A DNA stretch of 64,000 nt from positions 1-64,000 of the forward strand of contig NZ_QUKD01000001.1 in NCBI RefSeq assembly GCF_003480915.1. Direction: 5' to 3'. The translations under genes were made by a program, and so were the position numbers. The DNA is from Parabacteroides sp. TM07-1AC. GTDB taxonomy: Bacteria > Bacteroidota > Bacteroidia > Bacteroidales > Tannerellaceae. The notes beneath the pieces were generated by a model. It saw only the letters and a list, made by a program, of their open reading frames with translations, was not told where the DNA came from and did not search any database. How positions within the stretch are numbered: position 1 is the first letter of the stretch; every line of letters starts with the position of its first letter. Below are positions 43,052 through 51,790 of this stretch, piece after piece.

Positions 43052-45007
43052 ATGATAAAGATTACATTTCCGGATAATTCCGTAAGAGAATACGCTGAAG
43101 GAACTACTGCCATGCAGATCGCAGAAAGTATCAGTTCCCGTTTAGCTCAGGAAGTTTTGGCCGCGAGTGTGAACGGAGAAACATGGGACCTGTCTCGTCC
43201 TATTATGCAGGATTCATCAGTGAAACTGCTGAAGTGGGATGACGAAGAAGGTAAGCATGCATTCTGGCACTCAAGTGCCCACCTGATGGCAGAGGCCCTG
43301 CAGGAACTTTATCCAGGTATCAAGTTCGGTATCGGTCCGGCTATCGAAAATGGATTCTACTATGACGTAGATCCGGGTGAAGCTACAATCAAAGAAGGCG
43401 ATTTTGCTGCTATTGAAGCAAAAATGCTTGAACTGGTAGCCAGAAAAGAAGAAATCAAACGTCAGGATATTTCCAAGGCTGATGCCCTGAAAATGTTCGG
43501 TGACAGAGGTGAAGAATATAAAACTGAGTTGATCAGTGAATTGGAAGACGGTAAGATTACCACTTATACACAGGGCTCTTTTACCGACCTGTGCCGTGGT
43601 CCTCACTTGCCTAACACATCCTATCTGAAAGCTGTTAAGATTCTGAGCGTAGCCGGTGCTTACTGGCGTGGCGATGAAAAACGTAAACAGTTGGTTCGTT
43701 TGTATGGTATCACTTTCCCGAAAAAGAAAATGCTGGATGAATACCTGGCATTGATGGAAGAAGCTAAAAAACGTGACCACCGTAAGATCGGTAAAGAATT
43801 GGAATTGTTTACATTCTCTACTGCAGTAGGAGCAGGTCTGCCTTTATGGTTGCCTCGCGGTACTCAGTTGCGTCTGAAATTGGAAGATTTCCTGAAACGT
43901 ATCCAGAAGAAATACGGTTATCAGCAGGTGATGACTCCGCACATCGGAGGAAAACAGTTGTATGTAACTTCCGGTCACTATGCAAAATACGGTAAGGATT
44001 CATTCCAGCCGATCCATACTCCGCAGGAAGGCGAAGAATTTCTGTTGAAACCGATGAACTGTCCTCACCACTGTGAGATCTTCAAGTCGTTCCCGCGTTC
44101 ATACAAAGATCTGCCTTTGCGTTTTGCTGAGTTCGGAACTGTATATCGTTACGAACAGAGCGGTGAGTTGCACGGTTTGACAAGGGTTCGTGGTTTTACG
44201 CAGGATGATGCTCACCTGTTCTGTCGTCCGGATCAGTTGAAAGACGAATTCCTGAAGGTAATGGATATTATCTTTATCATCTTTAAGGCGTTGGATTTCG
44301 AAAACTTCGAAGCACAGATTTCCTTGCGTGATAAAGTAAACAGAGATAAATATATCGGTTCGGAAGAAAACTGGGAAAAAGCAGAAACAGCGATCATTGA
44401 AGCTTGTCAGGAAAAAGGCCTGAAGGCGAAGATCGAATATGGTGAAGCAGCTTTCTATGGTCCGAAGCTCGACTTTATGGTGAAAGATGCGATCGGTCGT
44501 CGTTGGCAGCTGGGAACTATCCAGGTAGACTATAACCTGCCGGAACGTTTCGAACTGGAATATACGGGCGAAGACAACAAAAAGCATCGTCCTGTAATGA
44601 TCCATCGTGCACCGTTCGGTTCAATGGAACGTTTCGTAGCTGTATTGATCGAGCATACAGGCGGTAAGTTCCCGCTGTGGCTGACTCCGGATCAGGTATG
44701 TATCATGCCTATCAGTGAAAAATTCAATGAGTATGCCTGGGATATCGCCCGTCAATTGGAAGAACAGGATATTCGTGTGCTGGTAGACGACAGAAACGAG
44801 AAAATTGGTCGTAAAATTCGTGATAACGAGTTGAAACGCATTCCTTATATGCTCATCGTCGGAGAAAAAGAAGCAGAAAATAATGAAGTTTCTGTAAGAA
44901 AACAGGGCGAAGGTGATAAAGGTTCGATGAAAATTGCTACCTTTGCAGCGCTTTTGAACGATGAAGTAGAGGACATGATGAATCGTTGGCAAAAAAGTAA
45001 TAAATAA
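43052..45007 (+). CDS. thrS: Threonyl-tRNA synthetase
   Basis: A 651-residue class II synthetase. Order: TGS domain (1-62, [24 protein letters not shown]), the editing/second additional domain with [17 protein letters not shown] (about 74-90), the catalytic core from about 245 with motif 2 [31 protein letters not shown] and motif 3 [21 protein letters not shown], and the anticodon-binding domain from about 548 to the end. It charges tRNA-Thr. It begins the thrS-infC-rpmI-rplT operon found in many bacteria. The 5' leader is short, so a tRNA-like autoregulatory operator as in E. coli is not visible. Confidence 0.98.
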   Translation: MIKITFPDNSVREYAEGTTAMQIAESISSRLAQEVLAASVNGETWDLSRPIMQDSSVKLLKWDDEEGKHAFWHSSAHLMAEALQELYPGIKFGIGPAIENGFYYDVDPGEATIKEGDFAAIEAKMLELVARKEEIKRQDISKADALKMFGDRGEEYKTELISELEDGKITTYTQGSFTDLCRGPHLPNTSYLKAVKILSVAGAYWRGDEKRKQLVRLYGITFPKKKMLDEYLALMEEAKKRDHRKIGKELELFTFSTAVGAGLPLWLPRGTQLRLKLEDFLKRIQKKYGYQQVMTPHIGGKQLYVTSGHYAKYGKDSFQPIHTPQEGEEFLLKPMNCPHHCEIFKSFPRSYKDLPLRFAEFGTVYRYEQSGELHGLTRVRGFTQDDAHLFCRPDQLKDEFLKVMDIIFIIFKALDFENFEAQISLRDKVNRDKYIGSEENWEKAETAIIEACQEKGLKAKIEYGEAAFYGPKLDFMVKDAIGRRWQLGTIQVDYNLPERFELEYTGEDNKKHRPVMIHRAPFGSMERFVAVLIEHTGGKFPLWLTPDQVCIMPISEKFNEYAWDIARQLEEQDIRVLVDDRNEKIGRKIRDNELKRIPYMLIVGEKEAENNEVSVRKQGEGDKGSMKIATFAALLNDEVEDMMNRWQKSNK

Positions 45008-45040
45008 ATAACTAATAACGAGGAGAATAAATCTTTTTGA

Positions 45041-45682
45041 ATGAAGAATGACAATCTGAAAGAACAGTATAGAATCAACGAACGTATTCGTGTTCGTGAA
45101 GTTCGTCTAGTAGGTGACAATGTAGAACAGGGCGTATACCCGACATCGCAGGCTTTAAAAATAGCTGAAGATTTGGGACTGGACCTGGTTGAGATTTCAC
45201 CCAATGCTGCGCCCCCCGTTTGTAGAGTAACCGATTACCAGAAATTCCTCTATCAGCAGAAGAAAAGACAGAAAGAGCAGAAAGCGAAGTCAGTTAAGGT
45301 TGTAGTGAAGGAGATTCGTTTCGGACCTCAGACTGACGATCATGATTATAACTTTAAACTGAAGCATGCCAAAGGATTTTTGGAAGAAGGTTCTAAGGTG
45401 AAAGCCTATGTGTTCTTTAAAGGACGCTCGATCCTTTTCAAGGAGCAGGGGGAAGTATTGTTACTTCGTTTTGCCAATGATTTGGAAGACTACGGTAAAG
45501 TAGAACAATTGCCGGTATTGGAAGGTAAACGCATGATCATCATGCTGACACCGAAAAAGGCCGGAGCTCCTGCTACCGCTCCGAAACCAGCAGCTTCCGG
45601 TGAGCCTGCAAAGCCTGTGGTTAAGAAAGTTATAACTTTGAAGCCGAGAAATGAATCCGGCGCAGAAGGAAACAAAGAATAA
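45041..45682 (+). CDS. infC: Translation initiation factor IF-3
   Basis: A 213-residue protein, with the N-terminal domain (about 8-80, [43 protein letters not shown]) and C-terminal domain (about 90-175, [42 protein letters not shown]). A low-complexity Ala/Pro/Lys tail of about 35 residues follows, longer than in E. coli. IF-3 keeps 30S subunits free and proofreads initiation. The start is the ATG at 45041; a stop codon (TGA) in the same frame sits right before it. Here the codon is ATG, not the AUU used by E. coli for autoregulation. Confidence 0.97.
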   Translation: MKNDNLKEQYRINERIRVREVRLVGDNVEQGVYPTSQALKIAEDLGLDLVEISPNAAPPVCRVTDYQKFLYQQKKRQKEQKAKSVKVVVKEIRFGPQTDDHDYNFKLKHAKGFLEEGSKVKAYVFFKGRSILFKEQGEVLLLRFANDLEDYGKVEQLPVLEGKRMIIMLTPKKAGAPATAPKPAASGEPAKPVVKKVITLKPRNESGAEGNKE

Positions 45683-45735
45683 AAAAACCGCCCGTTAGAG
45701 GGTGTCAAGTTTAATAATTAAAACAAAATTGGAAA

Positions 45736-45933
45736 ATGCCTAAGATGAAGACTAATTCCGGTGCCAAAAAGAGGTTCGCCCTTACCGGAACAGGAAAGAT
45801 CAAAAGAAAACACGCTTTTAAAAGTCATATTTTGACTAAGAAGACTAAAAAAGCTAAGAGAAACCTTACTCACACTGGCCTTGTTGCTTCTGTAGATGTA
45901 AACACTGTTAAGCTAATGCTTGGCATGAAGTAA
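45736..45933 (+). CDS. rpmI: Ribosomal protein L35 (bL35)
   Basis: A 65-residue basic protein beginning [44 protein letters not shown], which is the L35 family throughout. It is a component of the large ribosomal subunit. It sits between infC and rplT in the classical order. Confidence 0.98.
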   Translation: MPKMKTNSGAKKRFALTGTGKIKRKHAFKSHILTKKTKKAKRNLTHTGLVASVDVNTVKLMLGMK

Positions 45934-46038
45934 TCTTCTTAAATTAAGCGAGTTTTACAAAGATTTTTATTAACCGAATGTATTTAGCAAGTAAGATCAT
46001 CTAAAGGATGACGCTAACATTCAAAACAGATTAGAATT

Positions 46039-46383
46039 ATGCCTAGATCAGTAAATCATGTTGCTTCAAGAGCAAAAAGAAAACGGATTTTAAAACTTAC
46101 CAGAGGTTATTATGGTGCACGTAAGAATGTGTGGACCGTAGCTAAAAATACCTGGGAAAAAGGTTTGACTTATGCATTCCGTGACCGTCGTAACAAGAAA
46201 CGTAACTTCCGCGCATTGTGGATCCAGCGTATCAATGCTGCCGCTCGTCTGGAAGGTATGTCTTACTCACGTTTGATGGGCGCTTTGCATGCTGCAGGTA
46301 TCGAGATCAACCGTAAAGTGTTGGCAGACCTGGCTGTAAACCATCCGGAAGCTTTCAAAGCAATCGTAGCGAAAGTAAAGTAA
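46039..46383 (+). CDS. rplT: Ribosomal protein L20 (bL20)
   Basis: A 114-residue basic protein: [69 protein letters not shown] is the L20 signature. It is an early assembly protein of the 50S subunit and, in some bacteria, represses its own operon. A strong terminator follows, then the 6S-like RNA. Confidence 0.98.
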   Translation: MPRSVNHVASRAKRKRILKLTRGYYGARKNVWTVAKNTWEKGLTYAFRDRRNKKRNFRALWIQRINAAARLEGMSYSRLMGALHAAGIEINRKVLADLAVNHPEAFKAIVAKVK

Positions 46384-46410
46384 ATTGATATATAAATGTC
46401 AATAGAAGAA

Positions 46411-46437
46411 GGGTCCCGATATCGGGACCCTTTTTTT
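46411..46437 (+). terminator. Terminator of the thrS-infC-rpmI-rplT operon
   Basis: A perfect 20-base palindrome GGGTCCCGATATCGGGACCC followed by seven T. Confidence 0.92.
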
Positions 46438-46522
46438 GTTAGCTTTTTACAATTCATACCTTCTGAAACACTGACACTTCACTTTTTTATTCATTATTTA
46501 AGGGGAAAATATTGACATTTTG

Positions 46523-46554
46523 TTTGGAAGATTCAAAGGCTTTACATATCTTTG
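46523..46554 (+). promoter_or_regulatory. Promoter of the 6S-like RNA
   Basis: TTTG (46523-46526), 20 bases, TATCTTTG (46547-46554). Both boxes match, with a start expected near 46561. Confidence 0.8.
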
Positions 46555-46560
46555 TAATAA

Positions 46561-46793
46561 GAAAAATGAGTTAGCCGCACTTGTTCGATTGGGAAACTCA
46601 TCAGTTTATTTTAATTCCGAGACATAGCTCTTGTCGCCAATGGCGGGCCGCACCCTTCGGGGCATGCATCGCACAGCGGATTACAAAGGTGGCAAAGCAC
46701 TCAAATCCTGTCATACGGAGTTTGTTCATATCTACGGTGCGGCTTTCTTCTCATATAAAGGGAAAATCTCTTACAGGATTTTCCCTTTTTTTT
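46561..46793 (+). ncRNA. ssrS: 6S RNA-like (Bacteroidales-1 type) small RNA
   Basis: A non-coding transcript of about 230 nt, with its own promoter (46523-46554) and a terminator at 46757-46793 (AAAGGGAAAATC/GATTTTCCC plus T run). The ends close into a long interrupted stem: ATGAG (46566-46570) with CTCAT (46751-46755), and GCCGCAC (46574-46580) with GTGCGGC (46737-46743). That leaves a large central region with internal stems, such as GGGCCGCACCC-type pairs. A bulged rod with a central bubble is the 6S RNA plan, which binds and inhibits housekeeping RNA polymerase in slow growth. Location directly after rplT is, as I recall, typical of the Bacteroidales-1 motif that is thought to be 6S RNA. 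Confidence 0.75.
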
Positions 46794-46836
46794 GTATATT
46801 TACCGCACCAAGAATAAATACACAAAAAAATAAAGT

Positions 46837-49014
46837 ATGATGTTATTGCCAAAACAATCGCGCATGACGATGGCGGGTCTTACCATTGCATGTTCTTTGT
46901 TCCTTGCGGCTTGCGCTCCGAAGGAAACAGTGCAGTTGAATGTAATCCCTTTGCCGGCACAGCTTGCTGCGTCAGGTGGTTTTTTCAAAGTTGACAGTGC
47001 AGCAGTCTTCTCAGCGGAAAAACCTGCAAATGTTCATTTTACCGTGGACCAATCCATAGGCGGAAATCCGGAAGGATACCAGCTTACAGTATCTGACAAA
47101 GGTATCGACCTGAAAGCGGCTACCGAAACTGGACTCTTTTACGGAGAACAAACTCTCCGCCAGTTATTTACCCCCCAGGGCATTCCTTATGTTTCCATAC
47201 AGGACGAACCTCGTCTCAAGTATCGCGGATTACATTTGGACGTATCCCGCCATTTCTTCCCGAAAGAAGAAGTATTCAAGTTGCTGGATGTGATGTCCTT
47301 TTACAAGCTCAATAACCTGCATATGCATCTTACGGATGCCGGTGGCTGGCGTATCCGGATGGATAAATATCCCAGGCTGACGACAGAGACTGCTTTCCGT
47401 ACGGAATCCGACTGGCGGAAATGGTGGGACGGAAAAGACCGTAAATACCTTCCCGAGGGGACTGAGGGAGCTTATGGCGGCTACTATACCAAGGATGATG
47501 TACGCGAGATCGTTGCTTATGCAGCCTCTAAACATATAAATGTAATACCTGAGATCGAATTTCCCGGTCATTCCGAAGAAGTGCTGTTCGCTTATCCGGA
47601 GTTAAGCTGTTCCGGTCAACCTTATAAGAATGGCGATTTTTGTATCGGCAATCCGAAGTCATTTACCTTTATGGAAGATGTGCTGGATGAAGTGATCGAA
47701 CTTTTCCCCTCTGAATATATCCATGTAGGAGGTGATGAAGCTGGTAAAGGAGCCTGGAAAACCTGTCCTAAATGCCAGGCTTTGATGAAAAAGAACGGCA
47801 TGAAGAGTGTGGATGAGCTGCAGAGCTATATGATACATAAGGCAGAAGAACATCTGATCTCCAAAGGCCGTAAGCTGATCGGCTGGGACGAGATACTGGA
47901 AGGTGGTCTTGCTCCGGAAGCGACCGTTATGTCCTGGCGGGGTGAAAGCGGTGGAATCAAATCGGCCCGTATGGGACATGATGTCGTGATGACACCGGGT
48001 AATTATATGTATTTGGACTTTTATCAGGCTGACCCGAAAACACAGCCTTATGCTATAGGCGGCTATACCCCGATCAAGAAAGTATATAGCTACAATCCTG
48101 TTCCGGTCGATTCGCTGACTGCAGAGGAAAGCCGGCACATCATGGGTGTACAGGCCAACACCTGGACAGAATATATCACCAATGAGAAACATCTGGAATA
48201 TATGATGTTCCCCCGTGCACTAGCTGTTGCCGAGATAGGCTGGACTCCCCAGGAGAAACGCGAATGGAATGACTTCAAACCGCGTATGAATGCTCATATT
48301 TCGAAATTGCAACAGATGGGTATCAACACCTTTACCCTTTCTGACGAACTGGAAGTGACCATGTCTGTCGATACGGTCAATAAACAGATCGAAGTATTCC
48401 TGGATGCCGAGAAATATCCGGCAGAGATCCGCTATACGACAGACGGTACGGTTCCGACTGCTTCTTCCGCTCTTTATGACGGTATGATTTTGGTGAAAGA
48501 CTCTGCAGATGTCAAGGCTGCTATCTTCCGCAACGGCGAGTTGCAGGGAACCCCGACAGAAAAGAAAGTCGACTATCACCGCGCGATCAATAAGCCTATA
48601 CATTATAATAGTAAGTTATATTCCGGTTATATGGCAGGAGGTATGAATGCCTTGATCGACGGATACCGTGGCGGACTGACTTATCTGGATGGCCGCTGGC
48701 AGGGATACTTGAACGACCTCGACTGTGTGATCGATATGGAGGAAGTGACCGATATCCGCAAAGTATCCGCCCGCTTCATGCAATTGATCGGTCCGGGTGT
48801 TTACCAACCGGCAAGTGTCGAGCTGCTGACTTCCGAAGACGGAACGAACTTCACTTCCAGGGGAATTATCCCGACAACCATTTCCAACAAGGATTCCGAT
48901 CTCTCTTTCCAGGAATATACCTTCCAGGGAGACTGGAAAGCCCGTTACGTCCGCCTGAAAGCCGACGAAGCCAACAAAGGATTTATCTTTGTGGATGAAA
49001 TCGTTGTCTGGTAA
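46837..49014 (+). CDS. Beta-N-acetylhexosaminidase (GH20), lipoprotein
   Basis: A 725-residue enzyme with a lipoprotein signal (SLFLAAC, Cys about 26), so likely surface- or periplasm-anchored. After an N-terminal GH20b-like domain, the catalytic barrel starts near 130: YRGLHLDVSRHFFPKEEVFKLLD, NNLHMHLTDAGGWRIRMDKYPRLT and the catalytic Asp-Glu pair in YIHVGGDEAGKGAWKTCPKC. A chitobiase-type C-terminal domain (YTTDGTVPTASSALYDG) and a discoidin-like carbohydrate-binding domain finish the protein. It removes terminal GlcNAc/GalNAc from host glycans. It is followed by GH92 on the same strand. Confidence 0.95.
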   Translation: MMLLPKQSRMTMAGLTIACSLFLAACAPKETVQLNVIPLPAQLAASGGFFKVDSAAVFSAEKPANVHFTVDQSIGGNPEGYQLTVSDKGIDLKAATETGLFYGEQTLRQLFTPQGIPYVSIQDEPRLKYRGLHLDVSRHFFPKEEVFKLLDVMSFYKLNNLHMHLTDAGGWRIRMDKYPRLTTETAFRTESDWRKWWDGKDRKYLPEGTEGAYGGYYTKDDVREIVAYAASKHINVIPEIEFPGHSEEVLFAYPELSCSGQPYKNGDFCIGNPKSFTFMEDVLDEVIELFPSEYIHVGGDEAGKGAWKTCPKCQALMKKNGMKSVDELQSYMIHKAEEHLISKGRKLIGWDEILEGGLAPEATVMSWRGESGGIKSARMGHDVVMTPGNYMYLDFYQADPKTQPYAIGGYTPIKKVYSYNPVPVDSLTAEESRHIMGVQANTWTEYITNEKHLEYMMFPRALAVAEIGWTPQEKREWNDFKPRMNAHISKLQQMGINTFTLSDELEVTMSVDTVNKQIEVFLDAEKYPAEIRYTTDGTVPTASSALYDGMILVKDSADVKAAIFRNGELQGTPTEKKVDYHRAINKPIHYNSKLYSGYMAGGMNALIDGYRGGLTYLDGRWQGYLNDLDCVIDMEEVTDIRKVSARFMQLIGPGVYQPASVELLTSEDGTNFTSRGIIPTTISNKDSDLSFQEYTFQGDWKARYVRLKADEANKGFIFVDEIVVW

Positions 49015-49085
49015 GTTTGTATTCTCATTGGCATATTGACACATTTTCAAATTAGCATATTATTAATTAATTAAATAAATCGAGA

Positions 49086-51329
49086 ATGAAGAAGCAAGTA
49101 ATGAGCCTCCTGCTGTGTGGTAGCCTGATGGCGGCAGCACAACAGCCGGTAGATTATGTAAACCCGTTTATCGGGACCAGCAACTACGGGACGACCAATC
49201 CCGGAGCTATCTGTCCCCAGGGTATGATGAGTGTCACTCCGTTCAATGTGATGGGATCGGAGAGTAACCGTTTCGATAAAGACAGCCAGTGGTGGTCCAC
49301 TCCATACTCTTCCGACAATGATTTCATGACAGGGTTTGCCCATGTCAATTTGAGCGGTGTCGGTTGTCCTGAACTGGGCAGTCTTTTGCTGATGCCTACA
49401 GCGGGCGATCTGAAGGTCGATTACCGTGAGTATGGCAGTAAGTATAAAGACGAAGTAGCCCATCCGGGGTATTACAGCAATGTCCTGACAAAATATAATA
49501 TCAAGACAGAAGCGACAGCCACTATGCGTACTGGCCTTAGCCGTTTCACTTTCCCGAAAGGTCAGGGCAATATCCTCCTGAACCTGGGTGAAGGATTGAC
49601 CAACGAAACCGGTGCGACTGTCCGTATCGTCAACGAAACCGAGATTGAAGGAAGTAAGTTGCTGGGCACTTTCTGCTATAATCCGCAGGCGGTATTCCCG
49701 ATCTATTTCGTTATGAAAGTCAGCAAAGCCCCCAAGTCGATGGGATACTGGAAGAAACAGCGTGAGATGAAAGGCGTGGAAGCAGAATGGGATATTTATT
49801 CCGGCAAATATAAATTGTATACCAAGTATAACCGCGACATGAGCGGTGACGATATTGGTGTATGGTTTACCTACGATACGGAAGAAAACGAAGCCATCGA
49901 GGTGAAGATGGGTGTCTCTTTCGTCAGCATCGAAAATGCCCGCCTGAATATGAACACCGAACAGCCGGACTTCAACTTCGATAAAGTCAAAGCGGCAGCC
50001 AGCAATATGTGGAACAGCGATCTGTCCCGCGTAAAGGTGGAAGGTGGCTCCAAAGACGATAAAACGATCTTCTATACAGCTTTGTATCACCTGTTGATCC
50101 ATCCGAACATTATCCAGGACGTAAACGGAGAATATCCGATGATGGAAAGCCTGAAAGTAGGTCATACGACAGGCAACCGTTACACGGTGTTCTCCTTGTG
50201 GGATACCTACCGTAACGTAAGTACCCTGATGACTCTTCTTTTCCCCGAACGCCAGCTCGACATTATCCGTACGATGGTCGATATGTATAAGGAAAGCGGA
50301 TGGCTGCCCAAGTGGGAGCTTTACGGACGTGAGACCCTCACGATGGAAGGCGATCCTTCTATACCTTATATAGTGGATGCCTGGATGCGCGGTCTTCGTG
50401 ATTTCGACGTTGAAACTGCTTACGAAGCGATGCGTAAAGGGGCTACGACTCCGGGTGAGTTCAATCTGCTTCGTCCGGACAATAACGATTATATGAGCAA
50501 GGGCTATGTTCCTCTGCGTGAACAATACGACAACTCGGTATCCCATGCCCTGGAATATTATATCGCCGACTGGAATCTTTCCCAGTTTGCCAAAGCTTTA
50601 GGAAAGAAAGAAGATGCCAAACTTTTCTATGACCGTTCGATGGGATATAAGAACTATTACAGCAAAGAGTTCGGAACCCTTCGTCCGCTTTTGCCTGACG
50701 GTACATTCTATTCTCCGTTCAACCCGAAACAGGGAGAGAACTTCGAACCGAATCCTGGTTTCCATGAAGGAAGTGCCTGGAACTATACATTCTATGTTCC
50801 TCACGATATCCCTGGCCTGGTTAAGCTGATGGGTGGTCAGAAGAAGTTTGTCGATAAACTGCAGATGGTGTTCGACGAAGGCCACTACGATATGGCTAAC
50901 GAACCAGATATCGCTTATCCTTATCTGTTCAGCTACTTCAAAGGCGAAGCATGGCGTACCCAAAAAACAGTCCGCGAATTGTTAAGCAAGTATTATCACA
51001 ATGCACCGAATGGCCTTCCTGGCAATGACGATACCGGAACAATGTCTACCTGGGCTGTATTCTCCATGATGGGATTCTATCCTGCTTGTCCGGGAGATAT
51101 GGACTATGTACTAACTTCACCGACCTTCAACAAGGTAACCATCGATTTGAATAAGAAATTCTATCCCAAAGGTGAGTTGGTAATCGAATCTATGCACCAG
51201 ATACCGGAAGACATCTACATCAAAGATGTGACTGCCGACGGAAAGAAACTGAAAGGTTACACCATTTCACAGGAAGAGCTGGTAAATGCCGGAACGTTGA
51301 AATTTACATTGGAAGATACACATAAATAA
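49086..51329 (+). CDS. GH92 alpha-mannosidase
   Basis: A 747-residue protein with a signal peptide (ends near AAAQ, residue 19). Family features are YVNPFIGTSNYGTTNPGAICPQGMMSVTPFNV near the start, the N-terminal beta-sandwich, and the (alpha/alpha)6 barrel with FSLWDTYRNVSTLMTLLFPER, the catalytic-region WKLYGRETL-type segment (WELYGRETLTMEGDPSIP), then NEPDIAYPYLFSYF and PNGLPGNDDTGTMSTWAVFSMMGFYPACPGD near 650. GH92 enzymes trim alpha-mannose from N-glycans, calcium-dependently. It follows GH20 by 71 bases, probably one transcript for N-glycan breakdown. Confidence 0.96.
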   Translation: MKKQVMSLLLCGSLMAAAQQPVDYVNPFIGTSNYGTTNPGAICPQGMMSVTPFNVMGSESNRFDKDSQWWSTPYSSDNDFMTGFAHVNLSGVGCPELGSLLLMPTAGDLKVDYREYGSKYKDEVAHPGYYSNVLTKYNIKTEATATMRTGLSRFTFPKGQGNILLNLGEGLTNETGATVRIVNETEIEGSKLLGTFCYNPQAVFPIYFVMKVSKAPKSMGYWKKQREMKGVEAEWDIYSGKYKLYTKYNRDMSGDDIGVWFTYDTEENEAIEVKMGVSFVSIENARLNMNTEQPDFNFDKVKAAASNMWNSDLSRVKVEGGSKDDKTIFYTALYHLLIHPNIIQDVNGEYPMMESLKVGHTTGNRYTVFSLWDTYRNVSTLMTLLFPERQLDIIRTMVDMYKESGWLPKWELYGRETLTMEGDPSIPYIVDAWMRGLRDFDVETAYEAMRKGATTPGEFNLLRPDNNDYMSKGYVPLREQYDNSVSHALEYYIADWNLSQFAKALGKKEDAKLFYDRSMGYKNYYSKEFGTLRPLLPDGTFYSPFNPKQGENFEPNPGFHEGSAWNYTFYVPHDIPGLVKLMGGQKKFVDKLQMVFDEGHYDMANEPDIAYPYLFSYFKGEAWRTQKTVRELLSKYYHNAPNGLPGNDDTGTMSTWAVFSMMGFYPACPGDMDYVLTSPTFNKVTIDLNKKFYPKGELVIESMHQIPEDIYIKDVTADGKKLKGYTISQEELVNAGTLKFTLEDTHK

Positions 51330-51350
51330 AAGATAGCTATTTTTTAGAAG

Positions 51351-51389
51351 AAAGCCCTGGGGAGTAATAATGCTTCTCAGGGCTTTTTT
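51351..51389 (+). terminator. Terminator after GH92
   Basis: AAAGCCCTG pairs with CAGGGCTTT around a 20-base loop and is followed by a T run. It also insulates the GH92 gene from the capsule-locus promoter region. Confidence 0.85.
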
Positions 51390-51481
51390 GTATTGAAAAA
51401 ACTATGTTGTATATAAATATAGAGGGTTGATATGTTTCAAAATGTAAATATTTTAAGGTTTTGAAAAGCCCTAAAATTCAA

Positions 51482-51520
51482 AATGACTAGAAAAAACGTT
51501 CCTTTTTTCTAGTCATTTTT
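51482..51520 (+). repeat. Left inverted repeat of the invertible promoter
   Basis: A 39-bp element that is itself an imperfect palindrome: AATGACTAGAAAAAA and TTTTTTCTAGTCATT around CGTTCC. The reverse complement is found at 51656-51694 with a single mismatch (position C versus T). The centre AAACGTTCCT resembles the ARACGTTCGT-type site I recall for the Mpi-invertible promoters of Bacteroides fragilis (one difference). Confidence 0.88.
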
Positions 51521-51529
51521 TTTGTGCTG

Positions 51530-51560
51530 CAAATGTAATCGATATTTGTTGAAATACAAA
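51530..51560 (-). promoter_or_regulatory. Invertible capsule-locus promoter, oriented OFF
   Basis: On the minus strand TTTG (51560-51557), 19 bases, TACATTTG (51537-51530): a full consensus Bacteroidota promoter lying within the 135-bp segment (51521-51655) between the inverted repeats. It points left, away from the capsule genes and into the GH92 terminator. After inversion it would sit at about 51616-51646 and drive the gene at 51791 with a leader of about 140 bases. No plus-strand promoter of similar quality was found in the segment. Confidence 0.8.
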
Positions 51561-51655
51561 GCATTTCGGTAATTTTATCTATTTGTTATTCAATGTTTTA
51601 ATCTACTTTTTTCAAGATACCGCATCAATCATGGGTTAACAAAAATTCACCAAAC

Positions 51656-51694
51656 AAAAATGACTAGAAAAAAGGAACGTTTTTTTTAGTCATT
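51656..51694 (-). repeat. Right inverted repeat of the invertible promoter
   Basis: The 39-bp mirror copy of 51482-51520, 38/39 identical in inverse orientation. It ends 96 bases before the CapD-type start codon. The 135-bp spacing is within the range of phase-variable promoter switches. Confidence 0.88.
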
Positions 51695-51790
51695 CCAATA
51701 ACCTTTAAGTATAAGTTATTCAGATGTTTATGTAGGTTGGCCGTTTGGGACTGACGAACTTTTTTACATAATACCCCTAATTTACAACTT

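Noticed and set aside
46581..46817. Small ORFs of 78 and 69 codons within the 6S-like RNA
   Set aside because: They overlap paired RNA stems and the terminator, lack a ribosome binding site, and have no protein family.
49071..50546. A 491-codon open frame on the minus strand inside the GH92 gene
   Set aside because: It lies fully antisense to a recognisable GH92 enzyme with all family motifs and starts near its middle. The protein has no family features, and its length reflects the codon bias of the sense gene.
51571..51585. Possible plus-strand promoter inside the invertible segment (TCTATTTG)
   Set aside because: It misses the A of TAnnTTTG and has no -33 TTG at 19-20 bases, while the minus-strand promoter matches both elements.
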